64,000 bases of DNA from Nonomuraea basaltis (lineage in GTDB: Bacteria; Actinomycetota; Actinomycetes; Streptosporangiales; Streptosporangiaceae). The notes under the pieces are model-generated. The model was not told where the DNA came from and searched no databases. It saw nothing but the letters and a program-made list of their open reading frames with translations. This document shows positions 1-7,848 of the stretch, in pieces (position 1 is the first letter of the stretch; each line of letters begins with the position of its first letter). Where the stretch lies: assembly GCF_005893125.1 (NCBI RefSeq), contig NZ_VCJS01000041.1, positions 1-64,000 of the forward strand. The letters run 5' to 3'. A program made the position numbers and the translations under genes.

Positions 1-112
1 CCCCGAGACCGATTTCACGTTGACGGTGTACTTCTTTTTTTTTTTTCAAGCAGAAGACGGCATACGAGGTGTCTGAGGGTCTCGTGGGCTCGGAGATGTG
101 TATAAGAGTCAG
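1..112. other. Illumina P7/Nextera adapter artefact on contig end
   Basis: Positions 47-70 match the Illumina P7 flow-cell oligo with one mismatch (G at 69). Positions 71-78 look like an 8-base index. Positions 79-112 match the Nextera read-2/transposon-end adapter with one mismatch (T for A at 109). A run of 12 T (35-46) precedes the adapter, and 1-34 is of unclear origin. Read on the minus strand this stretch gives the peptide [10 protein letters not shown], a familiar translation of this adapter. The bases are a library or assembly artefact and should be trimmed before any gene call. Confidence 0.97.
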
Positions 113-530
113 CCACCGCCCCCAGCGCCACGGGCCGCTCGCGCTCGTCCCACAGGTCGCCGATGAGGGCCATCGTGATCGGCAGCAGCGCCCCGCCGGC
201 CACCCCCTGCACCGCACGCCCGGCGACCACCATCACCTCGCCCGCCGCCAGCGCCGTCAGCACCGAGCCGATCGCGAACGCCGCCAGGCAGGCGTGGATG
301 AGGGGCCGCCGCCCGTATCGGTCGGAGAGCTGGCCGAGCAGTGGCATCGCCGCGATGTAGCCGAGCAGGAACCCGGTGACGATCGGGGTGGCCCGCTCCA
401 GGTGGTTCAGCGGGACGCCGACGTCTTCGGCGATGTCGATGAGGACGGTCGCCACCACGTACGCGTCGAGCGCGGCCAGCAGCACCACCGCGCCGCCGGC
501 GCCGAGCACGACCCGGCGGGAGTGACTCAT
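113..530 (-). CDS. MFS efflux transporter, P55-like, N-terminal part only
   Basis: About 139 N-terminal residues of a major facilitator superfamily pump. An N-terminal hydrophobic helix is followed by the TM2-TM3 loop [11 protein letters not shown], the MFS motif-A signature, then further hydrophobic segments. The ATG overlaps the TGA of the upstream lipoprotein gene (ATGA at 527-530), so the two are translationally coupled. In mycobacteria lprG is followed by the MFS gene P55 (Rv1410c), and the pair moves lipids across the envelope; the same order here supports that role. The frame appears to continue to position 15, but everything beyond 113 is adapter translation. The real C-terminal two thirds lie off this contig. 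Confidence 0.85.
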
Positions 531-1177
531 CCGGCCGCGGGTGGTGTGATCGTGACCGGCGCGTCATAGTCGCTGAACGACACCGTCACCGTCCCGTCCT
601 GCAACGGCAGGCTGGCCTTGGTGAGCCTGCTCGTGGCCTGGTCGAGCCAGACCTTGCCGTTCACGCCCTGCGTGACGCCCGGGATGATCTGCCCCACCAC
701 CTGCCCGGGGAGCGTCGTGGCGACCCGGTAGGAGCCGCCCTCCACGCCCTCGACCTTGGATTCCGTGGCCGAGGAGAGCAGTTGCGCGATGCCCTTGGTC
801 GGCTCCAGGATCACCGACGGGTCGTAGAACTGCGCGAGCTGATCCCTGGTCATCTTCTGGAAGCCGCCCGTCGGCCCCTTGAAGTGGACGGTGTCCCCGA
901 CCAAGGCGAAGCTGACCTCCTGGAGAGAGCCGAGGATGTCGATCGTGATCGTCCCGTCCGCGTCCCCGGCGGCGGTGAGCCGGCCGTCGGCCTTCTTGAC
1001 CGGCACCTTCGGCTTGCCCTCGGTGGAGATCGAGAAGCCGGCCGACTTGACCGTCTTCATCGCCTCCGCGGCCTTCTTCATCAGATCGGGACCGGCGGGC
1101 AGCTCTTCCCCGCCGCTCCCGGACGAACATGCCGACGCCAGCGCGAGAACGGCCACGATCAGTAGCTTTCTGAGCAT
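527..1177 (-). CDS. LprG/LppX-family lipoprotein
   Basis: 216 residues with a signal peptide ending in a lipobox (LALASAC), so an envelope-anchored lipoprotein. The mature part is one LppX_LprAFG-type domain: the start ([20 protein letters not shown]) and the pattern of paired beta-strands ending in [17 protein letters not shown] match that family, which folds into a lipid-binding half-barrel. It is the first gene of a two-gene operon and is coupled by ATGA to the MFS pump downstream, the conserved lprG-P55 arrangement. The expected role is to hold triacylated or glycolipid cargo for the pump. Which lipid it binds cannot be read from the sequence. Confidence 0.85.
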   Translation of the reverse strand: MLRKLLIVAVLALASACSSGSGGEELPAGPDLMKKAAEAMKTVKSAGFSISTEGKPKVPVKKADGRLTAAGDADGTITIDILGSLQEVSFALVGDTVHFKGPTGGFQKMTRDQLAQFYDPSVILEPTKGIAQLLSSATESKVEGVEGGSYRVATTLPGQVVGQIIPGVTQGVNGKVWLDQATSRLTKASLPLQDGTVTVSFSDYDAPVTITPPAAG

Positions 1178-1237
1178 GAGCGGATCGTAGCGACCGCCCG
1201 GGAACGTCGGTGAGGCGTCGCCGATATCGGTTGGGTG

Positions 1238-1696
1238 TCAGCGCAGCTTCTTCAGGTTCTCGACGATCGGCGCGTACGCCGCCTCCAGCGCGTTGAGCTG
1301 GTCGTCGGTGAGCCGGTCGACGAAGTGCTCCCGCACGCTCGCCACATGGAACGGCGCCACCCGCTGGATCGTCTCCCAGCCCTCGTCCGTCAGCACCGCG
1401 AACGTGCCCCGCCGGTCGTCGTGGCAGTCCTCCCTCGTCACCAGGCCCTTGGCCTCCATACGGGAGATCTGGTGCGACAGGCGGCTGCGCGACTGGATCG
1501 TCGCGTCCGCCAGGTCGCTCATCCGCATGCGCCGGTCCTGGCTCTCCGACAGGTTGACGAGGATCTCGTAGTCGTTCAACGAAAGTGCGTGCTCCTGAAG
1601 CTCCCGGTCGAGCCGGTGCATGAGCAGCTTATGCAGCGCCAGCTGCGTGCGCCAGGCACGCTGTTCGGCGGGAGAAAGCCAGCGAGGCGCGCTCAT
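1238..1696 (-). CDS. MarR-family transcriptional regulator
   Basis: 152 residues from ATG 1696; a TTG three codons upstream is a weaker alternative. The winged helix is clear: ALSLNDYEILVNLSES, then MSDLADATIQSRSRLSHQIS (helix-turn-helix) and MEAKGLVTREDCHDDRRGTF (wing), with dimerisation helices at both ends. The hexamer TAGATT lies about 8 bases before the ATG, so the transcript may be leaderless. MarR proteins are usually small-molecule-responsive repressors. The lprG-MFS operon just downstream on the same strand is the nearest candidate target, which is an inference from position only. Confidence 0.88.
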   Translation of the reverse strand: MSAPRWLSPAEQRAWRTQLALHKLLMHRLDRELQEHALSLNDYEILVNLSESQDRRMRMSDLADATIQSRSRLSHQISRMEAKGLVTREDCHDDRRGTFAVLTDEGWETIQRVAPFHVASVREHFVDRLTDDQLNALEAAYAPIVENLKKLR

Positions 1697-1780
1697 GATC
1701 CCCAATCTAGCGCACGCAGAACGAGCGGCGGGGCGGTACGCTGCCGCCGCTGCTCATCGACCCGATCCCACCCGCCGTTC

Positions 1781-1957
1781 CTAGGAGAACGCCATCACGA
1801 TCGCGACCCCGACGACGTGCATCAGCACGACTGCCACGATCAAGGAGATGAACACGAACTTGGCCGGCCCGTGCTCGAAGGTCTTGCCCTCCTCGAGCGG
1901 CCTGCGTTGGGCCATGCGGTCGGCGATTCGCTCCTCGACCGATTTGCGGTAAAACAT
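1781..1957 (-). CDS. small single-pass membrane protein (58 aa)
   Basis: 58 codons from ATG 1957 to TAG 1781. The N-terminal half is charged (KSVEERIADRMAQRRPLEEG), then FVFISLIVAVVLMHVVGVAI forms one strong transmembrane helix. Codon third positions are GC-rich as in the neighbouring genes. It starts 4 bases after the end of the phosphopantetheinyl transferase gene on the same strand, so it probably belongs to the end of the mce operon. I do not recognise the family. Such short tail-anchored proteins in actinobacteria are often conserved but uncharacterised. Confidence 0.6.
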   Translation of the reverse strand: MFYRKSVEERIADRMAQRRPLEEGKTFEHGPAKFVFISLIVAVVLMHVVGVAIVMAFS

Positions 1958-1961
1958 ACCC

Positions 1962-2576
1962 TCAGCTTAACCGCGGAATGGGCACCCTCCTGGCAGGGGC
2001 GTCCGTGACGACGGCCACTCTGATGTCCGGTTCGGCGCTCCATTCCAGCAGATGCCGGCCCGCCAGGTCGTCGCCGCCAGAGCCGAGCCCGTCGAGCGAC
2101 AGCTCGCCGCGCTTGATCAGCGCCTCCTTACGCGTCCAGTGCCTCATCAGCTCGTCGTTCCCGGTGACCAGCGCGCGCTCGCGCGGGGTGAGCACTCGAT
2201 CGGCCAGCAGCTCGTCCAGCGGGCCCGCACGCACGTGTTCGGCGTCCACGCCGATCTTGCCGGGACCGGCCGCCGCGCACACGTAGCCGCGCGTGTGGCT
2301 GAAGCTGAGGCCGAGCCCGGGTGCCTGCTCGATGTACGGCCTGCCGTGCCCGGGACCGTGCACGTCGCAGTGCTGCAGGAGCGTCAGCTCGGACGGCTCC
2401 GCGTCCAGCGCGGCGGCGGCGCAGAGCCGGGCGAGGAGGTGGGCGGCGACGAAGCAGACGCGGTCCGCCTCGAACCTGAACCGCCCGGCCCGATCCCGCT
2501 CCACCTCGGTGAGCCAGTCTTCGGGGGCGCGCACCTCGTCGGGGTGGCCGCCCATCGCCAGAGGGCCGATCGTCAT
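1962..2576 (-). CDS. 4'-phosphopantetheinyl transferase (Sfp type)
   Basis: 204 residues. Transfers the phosphopantetheine arm of coenzyme A to a serine of carrier proteins. Family signatures in order: GRPYIE and LSFSHTRGYVCAAA (substrate and CoA contact), IGVDAEHVRAG (Mg-binding Asp/Glu), and MRHWTRKEALIKRG, the W(T/S)xKEAxxK motif with the catalytic Glu and Lys. Length is near the short end for Sfp enzymes. Its ATG overlaps the stop of the Mce-associated gene (ATGA at 2573-2576), so it is the coupled last enzyme of the mce operon. No carrier-protein gene lies in the window, so its substrate must be elsewhere. Confidence 0.9.
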   Translation of the reverse strand: MTIGPLAMGGHPDEVRAPEDWLTEVERDRAGRFRFEADRVCFVAAHLLARLCAAAALDAEPSELTLLQHCDVHGPGHGRPYIEQAPGLGLSFSHTRGYVCAAAGPGKIGVDAEHVRAGPLDELLADRVLTPRERALVTGNDELMRHWTRKEALIKRGELSLDGLGSGGDDLAGRHLLEWSAEPDIRVAVVTDAPARRVPIPRLS

Positions 2577-3466
2577 TCCTTCTTCTTGTCGTCGCCGTCG
2601 AGGTTGTACTGGTCCTCGGAGGCCGCGCCGAGCACGGTCACGTCGTGCACCTTCCAGATGCCCTTCTCCTTCACAAGAGCGATCTTAAGGTGCGAATCCC
2701 TTACTGAGCGGATCGCTTCGGAGGTGTTCACCTGCTGGTCGACGACGACGATGGCGTGCGCGGTGGCCTCGTCCACGTCGGCCAGGTACACCTCGCGCAC
2801 CGTGGCCTGCGAGGTGGCCTTGAGCTTGACGATGACCTGCGCCATCGCGCCGCCGAACGCGGTGTCGTAGGTGGCCAGGAAGTCGCCGGTGGCCTGGGCG
2901 GAGAGGGTCGCGCGGGTGGCCTGGAGTTTCTGGTAGTCGTAGCTGAGCAGGGCCTTGCTGAAGGCGCTCGCCGCGCCCGACACCTCCAGGCGCAGGGCCC
3001 GCTCGGTCTCCATCTTGGTCCGCGCGTCGTCGGCCTGGGCGGCGGCGACCCACTGGAGCACGGCGGTCGCGGCGATCGCGGCCACCACCATCGCGGCCAC
3101 CGCCCCGGCCACCCGCGCCCGGATGAACCGGCCTTTGGCCCCGCGCGGCCGCTCGCCCTCAGAGGGCATGCCGGCGGCCGGTTGCTCGTCGGAGGACGCG
3201 TCCGCCGTGGATAGCTCGCCGCTCGGCGTAGTGCCGGTCGTCGAGTGATCGCCGTCGGACGTCGTGTCCGCCGTCGGCTGCAGGTCGTTCGGTGCTGTGC
3301 CCGTCGCCGGGGGCTCGCTGCCGGAGGTGGCGTCGGTGGTGTCACCAGGGCGGGGCCGGCCGTTGCGAGGCGCGGCTTCCTCGGTGCGGGGCTGGCCGGT
3401 GCGAGGCGCCTCCGTACGGGCCTCCTCGGTGCGGTTTTCGTCGGCGGGGTCCTGCTTGGAGATCAC
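2573..3466 (-). CDS. Mce-associated membrane protein
   Basis: 297 residues. Residues 1 to about 105 are a disordered Thr/Glu/Pro/Asp-rich cytoplasmic tail. One transmembrane helix (VAGAVAAMVVAAIAATAVLQ) follows, then an extracytoplasmic helical/NTF2-like domain containing SKALLSYDYQKLQATRATL, typical of Mas proteins encoded at the end of mce operons. The domain ends in a beta-rich segment (IRSVRDSHLKIALVKEKGIW). In mycobacteria such proteins stabilise or assist the Mce importer. Its ATG overlaps the stop of the MceF-like gene by 4 bases, so it is co-translated with the transporter. The long tail is of low complexity and probably lineage-specific. Confidence 0.85.
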   Translation of the reverse strand: MISKQDPADENRTEEARTEAPRTGQPRTEEAAPRNGRPRPGDTTDATSGSEPPATGTAPNDLQPTADTTSDGDHSTTGTTPSGELSTADASSDEQPAAGMPSEGERPRGAKGRFIRARVAGAVAAMVVAAIAATAVLQWVAAAQADDARTKMETERALRLEVSGAASAFSKALLSYDYQKLQATRATLSAQATGDFLATYDTAFGGAMAQVIVKLKATSQATVREVYLADVDEATAHAIVVVDQQVNTSEAIRSVRDSHLKIALVKEKGIWKVHDVTVLGAASEDQYNLDGDDKKKE

Positions 3467-4800
3467 GGTGACTCCTCACGGCGGCGGGCGGCCCGGCCCG
3501 CCGCGATCCAGCCCACGATGCCGCCACCTGCCACAACGGCGAGGAAGATCGCGACGATCAGCGGGACGGTGTTGGGTGGGGTACGGGACGACGTGGCGGC
3601 GGCGGCCACGCCGCTGGGCGATGTCTTGGCGACGGGCTTGGCGTCCTTGGGCTCCTCGGTCTTCTTCTCCGCGGGCCGAGGCGTCCCGGCGGCGTCCTGG
3701 CGGCGCTCGCGCCCACGAGCGTCATCGGCGTCTTCGGCGACATCGGCGGCGGGCGCACGGTCCGGGCAGGTGCGCAGGCGGGGCACCGCCGGCGGCCCGA
3801 CCGGGCCCGCGTACTCCTCGGCGGGTGTCGGCCCGCCCGGCACGCTGAACACGAACGCCGCCTTCCCGTACACGGTCCCGTCGCGCCGGTCGCTGATGTC
3901 GTCGGACAGGCTCAGCGCGGTCGGCACGATGCTCAGCAGGTGGTGCGCGTTCCGCTCGGTCTCCGCCGAGAACGCGGGCCGGTGCGGCAGCCCCGCCGCC
4001 GTCAGCAGGCACGAGAACCCCGGCCTGGACTCCCTGACGGCCGCGTCGAGCTGGGCGAACACCCCGGGACCGTGGTCGAGGAAGGCGTTCAGGTCGGTAC
4101 GGGACGCGCGCAGCGTGCCCGTCACCGTGCTCAGGTCCGTGATCCCGGAGGCCAGCTGGTCCTTCTTCCCGGCCAGCGTGTGGGTGAGCCGGGTGAGCTG
4201 CACCGACAGGTCGTCGAGCACGTCGGCGTTGTCGGCCAGCGTGCCGGTCAGGGAGTGGGCGTCGTCGATGAGGTTCCTGATCGACGGCGCCCGGCCGTCG
4301 AGCGCGACCGCCAGCTCATGCGTGATCGTCTTGGCGTCCTGGGGCGGGACGGCGTTCAGCAGCTTGCCGACGCCTTCGAAGAGCTTCTTGTAGTCCAGCG
4401 GCACCGACGTCTTGGTCAGCGGGATCGTGTCGCCGGCCGCCAGCGACGGCCCCGTGACGCCGGCGGCGGGCGGCGAGAGCTCCACGTACGGCTCTCCGAT
4501 GGCGGACCTGCGCCGCACCTCGGCCGTCACGCCCTTCGGCAGCCTGATCTCCTTCTCGATGTCCAGGCCCACGACGATCTTGCCGGGCGCCAGCCGCACG
4601 TCACCGATCTTGCCGATCCGGACCCCCAGGTAGGCCACGTCGAACCCGCGTATCAGCCCGGGAGAGGACACGAACTCGGCCGCCACCCGGTACGGCCGCT
4701 CGATCGCGTCGAGCCTGATGATCGTGCTGAACGCCCAGATGGTCATGACGATGCCCAGCGCCACGAAGAATCCCAGGTTCAGATAGATCCGGTTTCTCAT
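3463..4800 (-). CDS. Mce-family protein, sixth in operon (MceF-like)
   Basis: 445 residues from ATG 4800. N-terminal TM helix (LGFFVALGIVMTIWAFSTII), then the MlaD/Mce domain (RVAAEFVSSPGLIRGFDVAY, GVRIGKIGDVRLAPGKIVV) and the long helical Mce C-region that forms the periplasmic tunnel wall. Unusually the protein goes on: about residues 345-405 are Pro/Lys/Glu-rich, followed by a second TM helix (VPLIVAIFLAVVAGGGIVGW) and a basic end (AARRREESP). The frame is open far upstream, but that part is antisense-type reading through the preceding gene. The start is fixed by the 4-base overlap with the previous gene. Confidence 0.9.
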   Translation of the reverse strand: MRNRIYLNLGFFVALGIVMTIWAFSTIIRLDAIERPYRVAAEFVSSPGLIRGFDVAYLGVRIGKIGDVRLAPGKIVVGLDIEKEIRLPKGVTAEVRRRSAIGEPYVELSPPAAGVTGPSLAAGDTIPLTKTSVPLDYKKLFEGVGKLLNAVPPQDAKTITHELAVALDGRAPSIRNLIDDAHSLTGTLADNADVLDDLSVQLTRLTHTLAGKKDQLASGITDLSTVTGTLRASRTDLNAFLDHGPGVFAQLDAAVRESRPGFSCLLTAAGLPHRPAFSAETERNAHHLLSIVPTALSLSDDISDRRDGTVYGKAAFVFSVPGGPTPAEEYAGPVGPPAVPRLRTCPDRAPAADVAEDADDARGRERRQDAAGTPRPAEKKTEEPKDAKPVAKTSPSGVAAAATSSRTPPNTVPLIVAIFLAVVAGGGIVGWIAAGRAARRREESP

Positions 4801-5801
4801 CGCGGCGGCTCCAGCAGCAGGCGGAAGTCCTCGACCCGGTTCGGCCGCGGCCCGGCATCGGACTTTTGGGGCAGCAGCACGCCCTTCAGCCAGACGTAGA
4901 TCAGCACCTGCCCGTTGACGGTGACCGGCGGCGCGTCGATGAACTTCTGGATCTTGGCCACCAGCGCCTTCAGGTCGTCCTTGCCCCGCTGCATCGACGA
5001 CGAGATGGCCGCCAGCTCGCGCAGCAGCGTGCGCAGCCGGGCGGCGTGCCGCGGGTAGACGGTGAGGTTGGCCTCCCTGGCCAGGTTCGTCAGCGCGACG
5101 ATGGCCTTCTTGATGTGCTTGCGCCCGTGCGCGACGCGCGAGGTGGCCGAGGCGAGCGTCCCCGGCAGCCGGTCCAGCTCGGCGCTGCCCTTGGCGAGGT
5201 CGTCGCCGAGCTCGGCCAGAGCGTCGATGCTGGTGGCCAGGTCGGCGCGGGCCGCGGAGTAGGCGTCGGTGACCTCGGCCGTCTGCTTGATCAGCTTGTT
5301 GACGTCGTCGCCCTGCCCGGCGAACGCGGTCGAGGCGGCGTCCAGGATGGCGTTGACGTCCTGCGCGCCGAGCGCCTCGATGAGCGGCCCGGCCTTGGCG
5401 GTGACCTGCTCGATGTCCGGCTCGACCGACGTGTCGGAGATCGTGGCGCCACTGGCCAGGTACGGGCCCGTGGACAGGTCCTTGCCCTCCGGCGGGGTGA
5501 GCAGCACGTAGTTCTCGCCCAGGACCGACGTCTTCGCCACGGTGGCGGTGCTGCCCTGGGGCAACCGGTGCTCGGACTTGATCGACATCGTCACCCTGGC
5601 CCGGTAGCCCTGCAGCCGGATGCCGGTGACCGTGCCCACCCGCACGTCGGCGATCTGCACGCTGTGCCCGGCCACCAGGCTCTGCACGTCGTCGAAGACC
5701 GCGTGGAGGGTCAGGTCGCCGGTGGTCGCGCCGAGCGTCTGCAGCGAGCACGACGCGGTGACGGCCAGCGCGAGCGCCCCGGCGATGAGACGCCCCCTCA
5801 T
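4797..5801 (-). CDS. Mce-family lipoprotein, fifth in operon (MceE-like)
   Basis: 334 residues. The signal peptide ends at a lipobox-like AVTASC, so it is probably lipidated, as MceE (LprK-type) proteins are. The Mce domain is visible as LHAVFDDVQSLVAGHSVQIA, DVRVGTVTGIRLQGYRARVT and TSVLGENYVLLTPPEG, followed by a long helical region (TAEVTDAYSAARADLATSID). The start overlaps the stop of the preceding gene by 4 bases. One hexamer of MceA-F chains forms the lipid conduit through the periplasm, and this is one of its six subunits. Confidence 0.9.
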   Translation of the reverse strand: MRGRLIAGALALAVTASCSLQTLGATTGDLTLHAVFDDVQSLVAGHSVQIADVRVGTVTGIRLQGYRARVTMSIKSEHRLPQGSTATVAKTSVLGENYVLLTPPEGKDLSTGPYLASGATISDTSVEPDIEQVTAKAGPLIEALGAQDVNAILDAASTAFAGQGDDVNKLIKQTAEVTDAYSAARADLATSIDALAELGDDLAKGSAELDRLPGTLASATSRVAHGRKHIKKAIVALTNLAREANLTVYPRHAARLRTLLRELAAISSSMQRGKDDLKALVAKIQKFIDAPPVTVNGQVLIYVWLKGVLLPQKSDAGPRPNRVEDFRLLLEPPR

Positions 5802-6823
5802 CGCCGCCTCCCCTGCCGCTCGAAGGGGCAGTTGCTCAGCCCGCCGGACAGGCACGGCACCCGCCCCAGGTTCAGCGCCTCGAACAGCGGCGTCAGCCAC
5901 ACCCTGGTCATCGCGTTGAGCACGACGCGGATCTTCAGGACGTGGTTCTTCTTGTCCCACGCGTCGATCAGTACGTCGGCGAAGTCGGCCGCGCCCTTGA
6001 CGGCCTGTGCCATGGACTCGCTGTTCGCCCGGACCGTCAGCACCAGCTCGGCCAGCGTGCCCGTGGCCTGCGGCAGCCGTTCCGAGTACTGCTCGATGAT
6101 CACGTCGCCGCGCCGTACGAACTCGGCCATGTTGGAGACGAACCCGCGCAGCCGCCGCCGCTCATCGGCCAGGATCGCGCTGGCCTCGGAGAAGGAGTCG
6201 ATCGCGCCCGTCACCTGGCTCTCGCGGTCGTTGAGCGTGGTGGCCAGCCTGTTCAGCCCCTTGGCGAGGTCGATGAGCTGCTGGTCCTGCTTGGCCAGGG
6301 TGCCGGTGAGCTCGGCGGTGTCCGCGATCGCGTTGTTGATCGTCTTGCCGCGCCCCTTGACCCCGTCGGCCAGGTCGCCCGCGAAGTCGCCGAGCTTGTC
6401 GTCGTCGAGCGCGTCGGTCAGCTTGGTGAACGCGTCGAGCGCGTCGTCGATCTCCACCGGCAGGTCGGTCCGCTCCAGCGGGATGGTCGCCCCGGCCGCG
6501 ATCCGGCGGTCGCCGGGCTTCCACGGGGGATAGAGGACGACGTTCCGCTCGCCCAGGGTGTTCTGCGGCGCGACCACGGCCTTCACGTCTGCGGGGAGCG
6601 GCACGTCCCGGTCGACCCGTAGCCCTACGCGTACCCGGTCGCCGTCGATGCGGATGCTGTCCACGTACCCGGCGTCGAGGCCCATCACCTTGATCCGCGC
6701 CTCCTCGTACAGGGAGGGCGCCTTGCTGAAGATCGCCACCAGCCGGTACGGCTCCGCCCCCACCACGGAGCACCCGGACGTCAGGAACGCCCCGGCGATC
6801 AGGATCGCGAGAAGCCGTCTCAT
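5798..6823 (-). CDS. Mce-family lipoprotein, fourth in operon (MceD-like)
   Basis: 341 residues. The N-terminus carries a clear lipobox (AGAFLTSGC). The Mce domain begins YRLVAIFSKAPSLYEEARIK and includes GLDAGYVDSIRIDGDRVRVG and NTLGERNVVLYPP. The helical tunnel region follows and ends with two cysteines (RVPCLSGGLSNCPF) that could form a disulfide. In mycobacterial operons usually only MceE is a lipoprotein; here both the fourth and fifth subunits have lipoboxes. ATG 6823 overlaps the upstream stop by 4 bases. Confidence 0.88.
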   Translation of the reverse strand: MRRLLAILIAGAFLTSGCSVVGAEPYRLVAIFSKAPSLYEEARIKVMGLDAGYVDSIRIDGDRVRVGLRVDRDVPLPADVKAVVAPQNTLGERNVVLYPPWKPGDRRIAAGATIPLERTDLPVEIDDALDAFTKLTDALDDDKLGDFAGDLADGVKGRGKTINNAIADTAELTGTLAKQDQQLIDLAKGLNRLATTLNDRESQVTGAIDSFSEASAILADERRRLRGFVSNMAEFVRRGDVIIEQYSERLPQATGTLAELVLTVRANSESMAQAVKGAADFADVLIDAWDKKNHVLKIRVVLNAMTRVWLTPLFEALNLGRVPCLSGGLSNCPFERQGRRR

Positions 6824-7848
6824 CTGTCGCTCTTCCTGTCCTTGGCGATCGCGGCGAGCACCTCCGGGTTGACAGGGCCGAGGCCCGTGGCTATGGCCTC
6901 GAGCCACGGGCCCTGACCGCCCATCGTGGACAGCCCGGAGAACGTCGGGCCCGCCCATGCCAGGAGCGAATTGAGCTGCTCGTTGCTGCCGTCGAGCCGC
7001 GTGGTGATGGCCACGTTGTCGTCGAGGACCTGGACGAGCGACTTCTCGTGCTCGTTGATCAGCCGGGTGGTGCTCTGCACCAGGTCGCTGCCGTCGCCGA
7101 GCAGGGTGCGCAGTTCGTTCCTGCGCTTGCGCAGCTCGCTCAGCATGATCTCGATGCCGTCGATGAGCCGGACGAGCTGCTTGTCCTTCTTCTCCAGGAT
7201 GTCCATGATCTTGGTGCCGTTGTCGAGGAGCCGCTGGAGCTGCGGCTCGCTCTTGCTGATCGTGTCCGACAGGTCGCCGATGTTCTTCAGCAGCCGGGTG
7301 ATCCGGCCGCGCCGGGAGACGTCGATCTTGCCGAGCTCGGTGAGCAGGTCGTCCACGGCCTCGGTGTCCAGGCGCTGGACGAGGCGAGTCGCGTCGTTGA
7401 TGGCGTCGTTGATCAGGGTGGGCACGCCGGTCCGCTCCATGGGGATGCGGCGCTGCGCCTCGGGGAGCTGGTCGGCGTAGGGGGCCGACACGGCGCCGGT
7501 GAGCTTGAGGTAGCGGCCGCCGAGCAGGTTCGACAGGGCGACGTCGGCCCGGGGGGCGCGGCCGAGCCGGACGCCGTCGTCGACCCGCCAGGTGACGATG
7601 ACGTGACCCTGCGCGTAGTCGGGGCGTACCTCGGTGACCTCGCCGACGCGTACCCCGGCGACCCGGACGTCGTTGCCCGAGCGCAGCCCGCCGGAGTCGG
7701 CGAACACGCCCGACATGGTGTAGCCGCCCTCCAGGAGGCCGAGGTTGCCGACCAGGAAGGTGGCGACGAGGATCGTGGCGAGCGTGGCCACCGACACCAG
7801 GCCGACGGCGTGCTTGTTGCGGTCCCTAAAGGATTTGAGCGCCATCAC
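6820..7848 (-). CDS. Mce-family protein, third in operon (MceC-like)
   Basis: 342 residues. The start is GTG 7848 (overlapping the previous stop as GTGA) or ATG 7845. N-terminal TM helix after FRDRNKHAVG (LVSVATLATILVATFLVGNL), Mce domain (GVFADSGGLRSGNDVRVAGV, GEVTEVRPDYAQGHVIV, NLLGGRYLKLTG), then a coiled helical region with RKRRNELRTLLGDG. Shorter than many mycobacterial MceC proteins and without their proline-rich tail. It is one of six coupled tunnel subunits. Confidence 0.9.
   Translation of the reverse strand: MMALKSFRDRNKHAVGLVSVATLATILVATFLVGNLGLLEGGYTMSGVFADSGGLRSGNDVRVAGVRVGEVTEVRPDYAQGHVIVTWRVDDGVRLGRAPRADVALSNLLGGRYLKLTGAVSAPYADQLPEAQRRIPMERTGVPTLINDAINDATRLVQRLDTEAVDDLLTELGKIDVSRRGRITRLLKNIGDLSDTISKSEPQLQRLLDNGTKIMDILEKKDKQLVRLIDGIEIMLSELRKRRNELRTLLGDGSDLVQSTTRLINEHEKSLVQVLDDNVAITTRLDGSNEQLNSLLAWAGPTFSGLSTMGGQGPWLEAIATGLGPVNPEVLAAIAKDRKSDR

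Noticed and set aside
1-530. A complete 171-residue MFS-like protein
   Set aside because: Its last 30 or so residues are adapter translation, so the protein is truncated, not short.
3463-5751. A 762-residue open frame spanning two mce genes
   Set aside because: The N-terminal part is an out-of-frame reading of the MceE-like gene; the Mce start at 4800 is fixed by a 4-base overlap and the TM helix.
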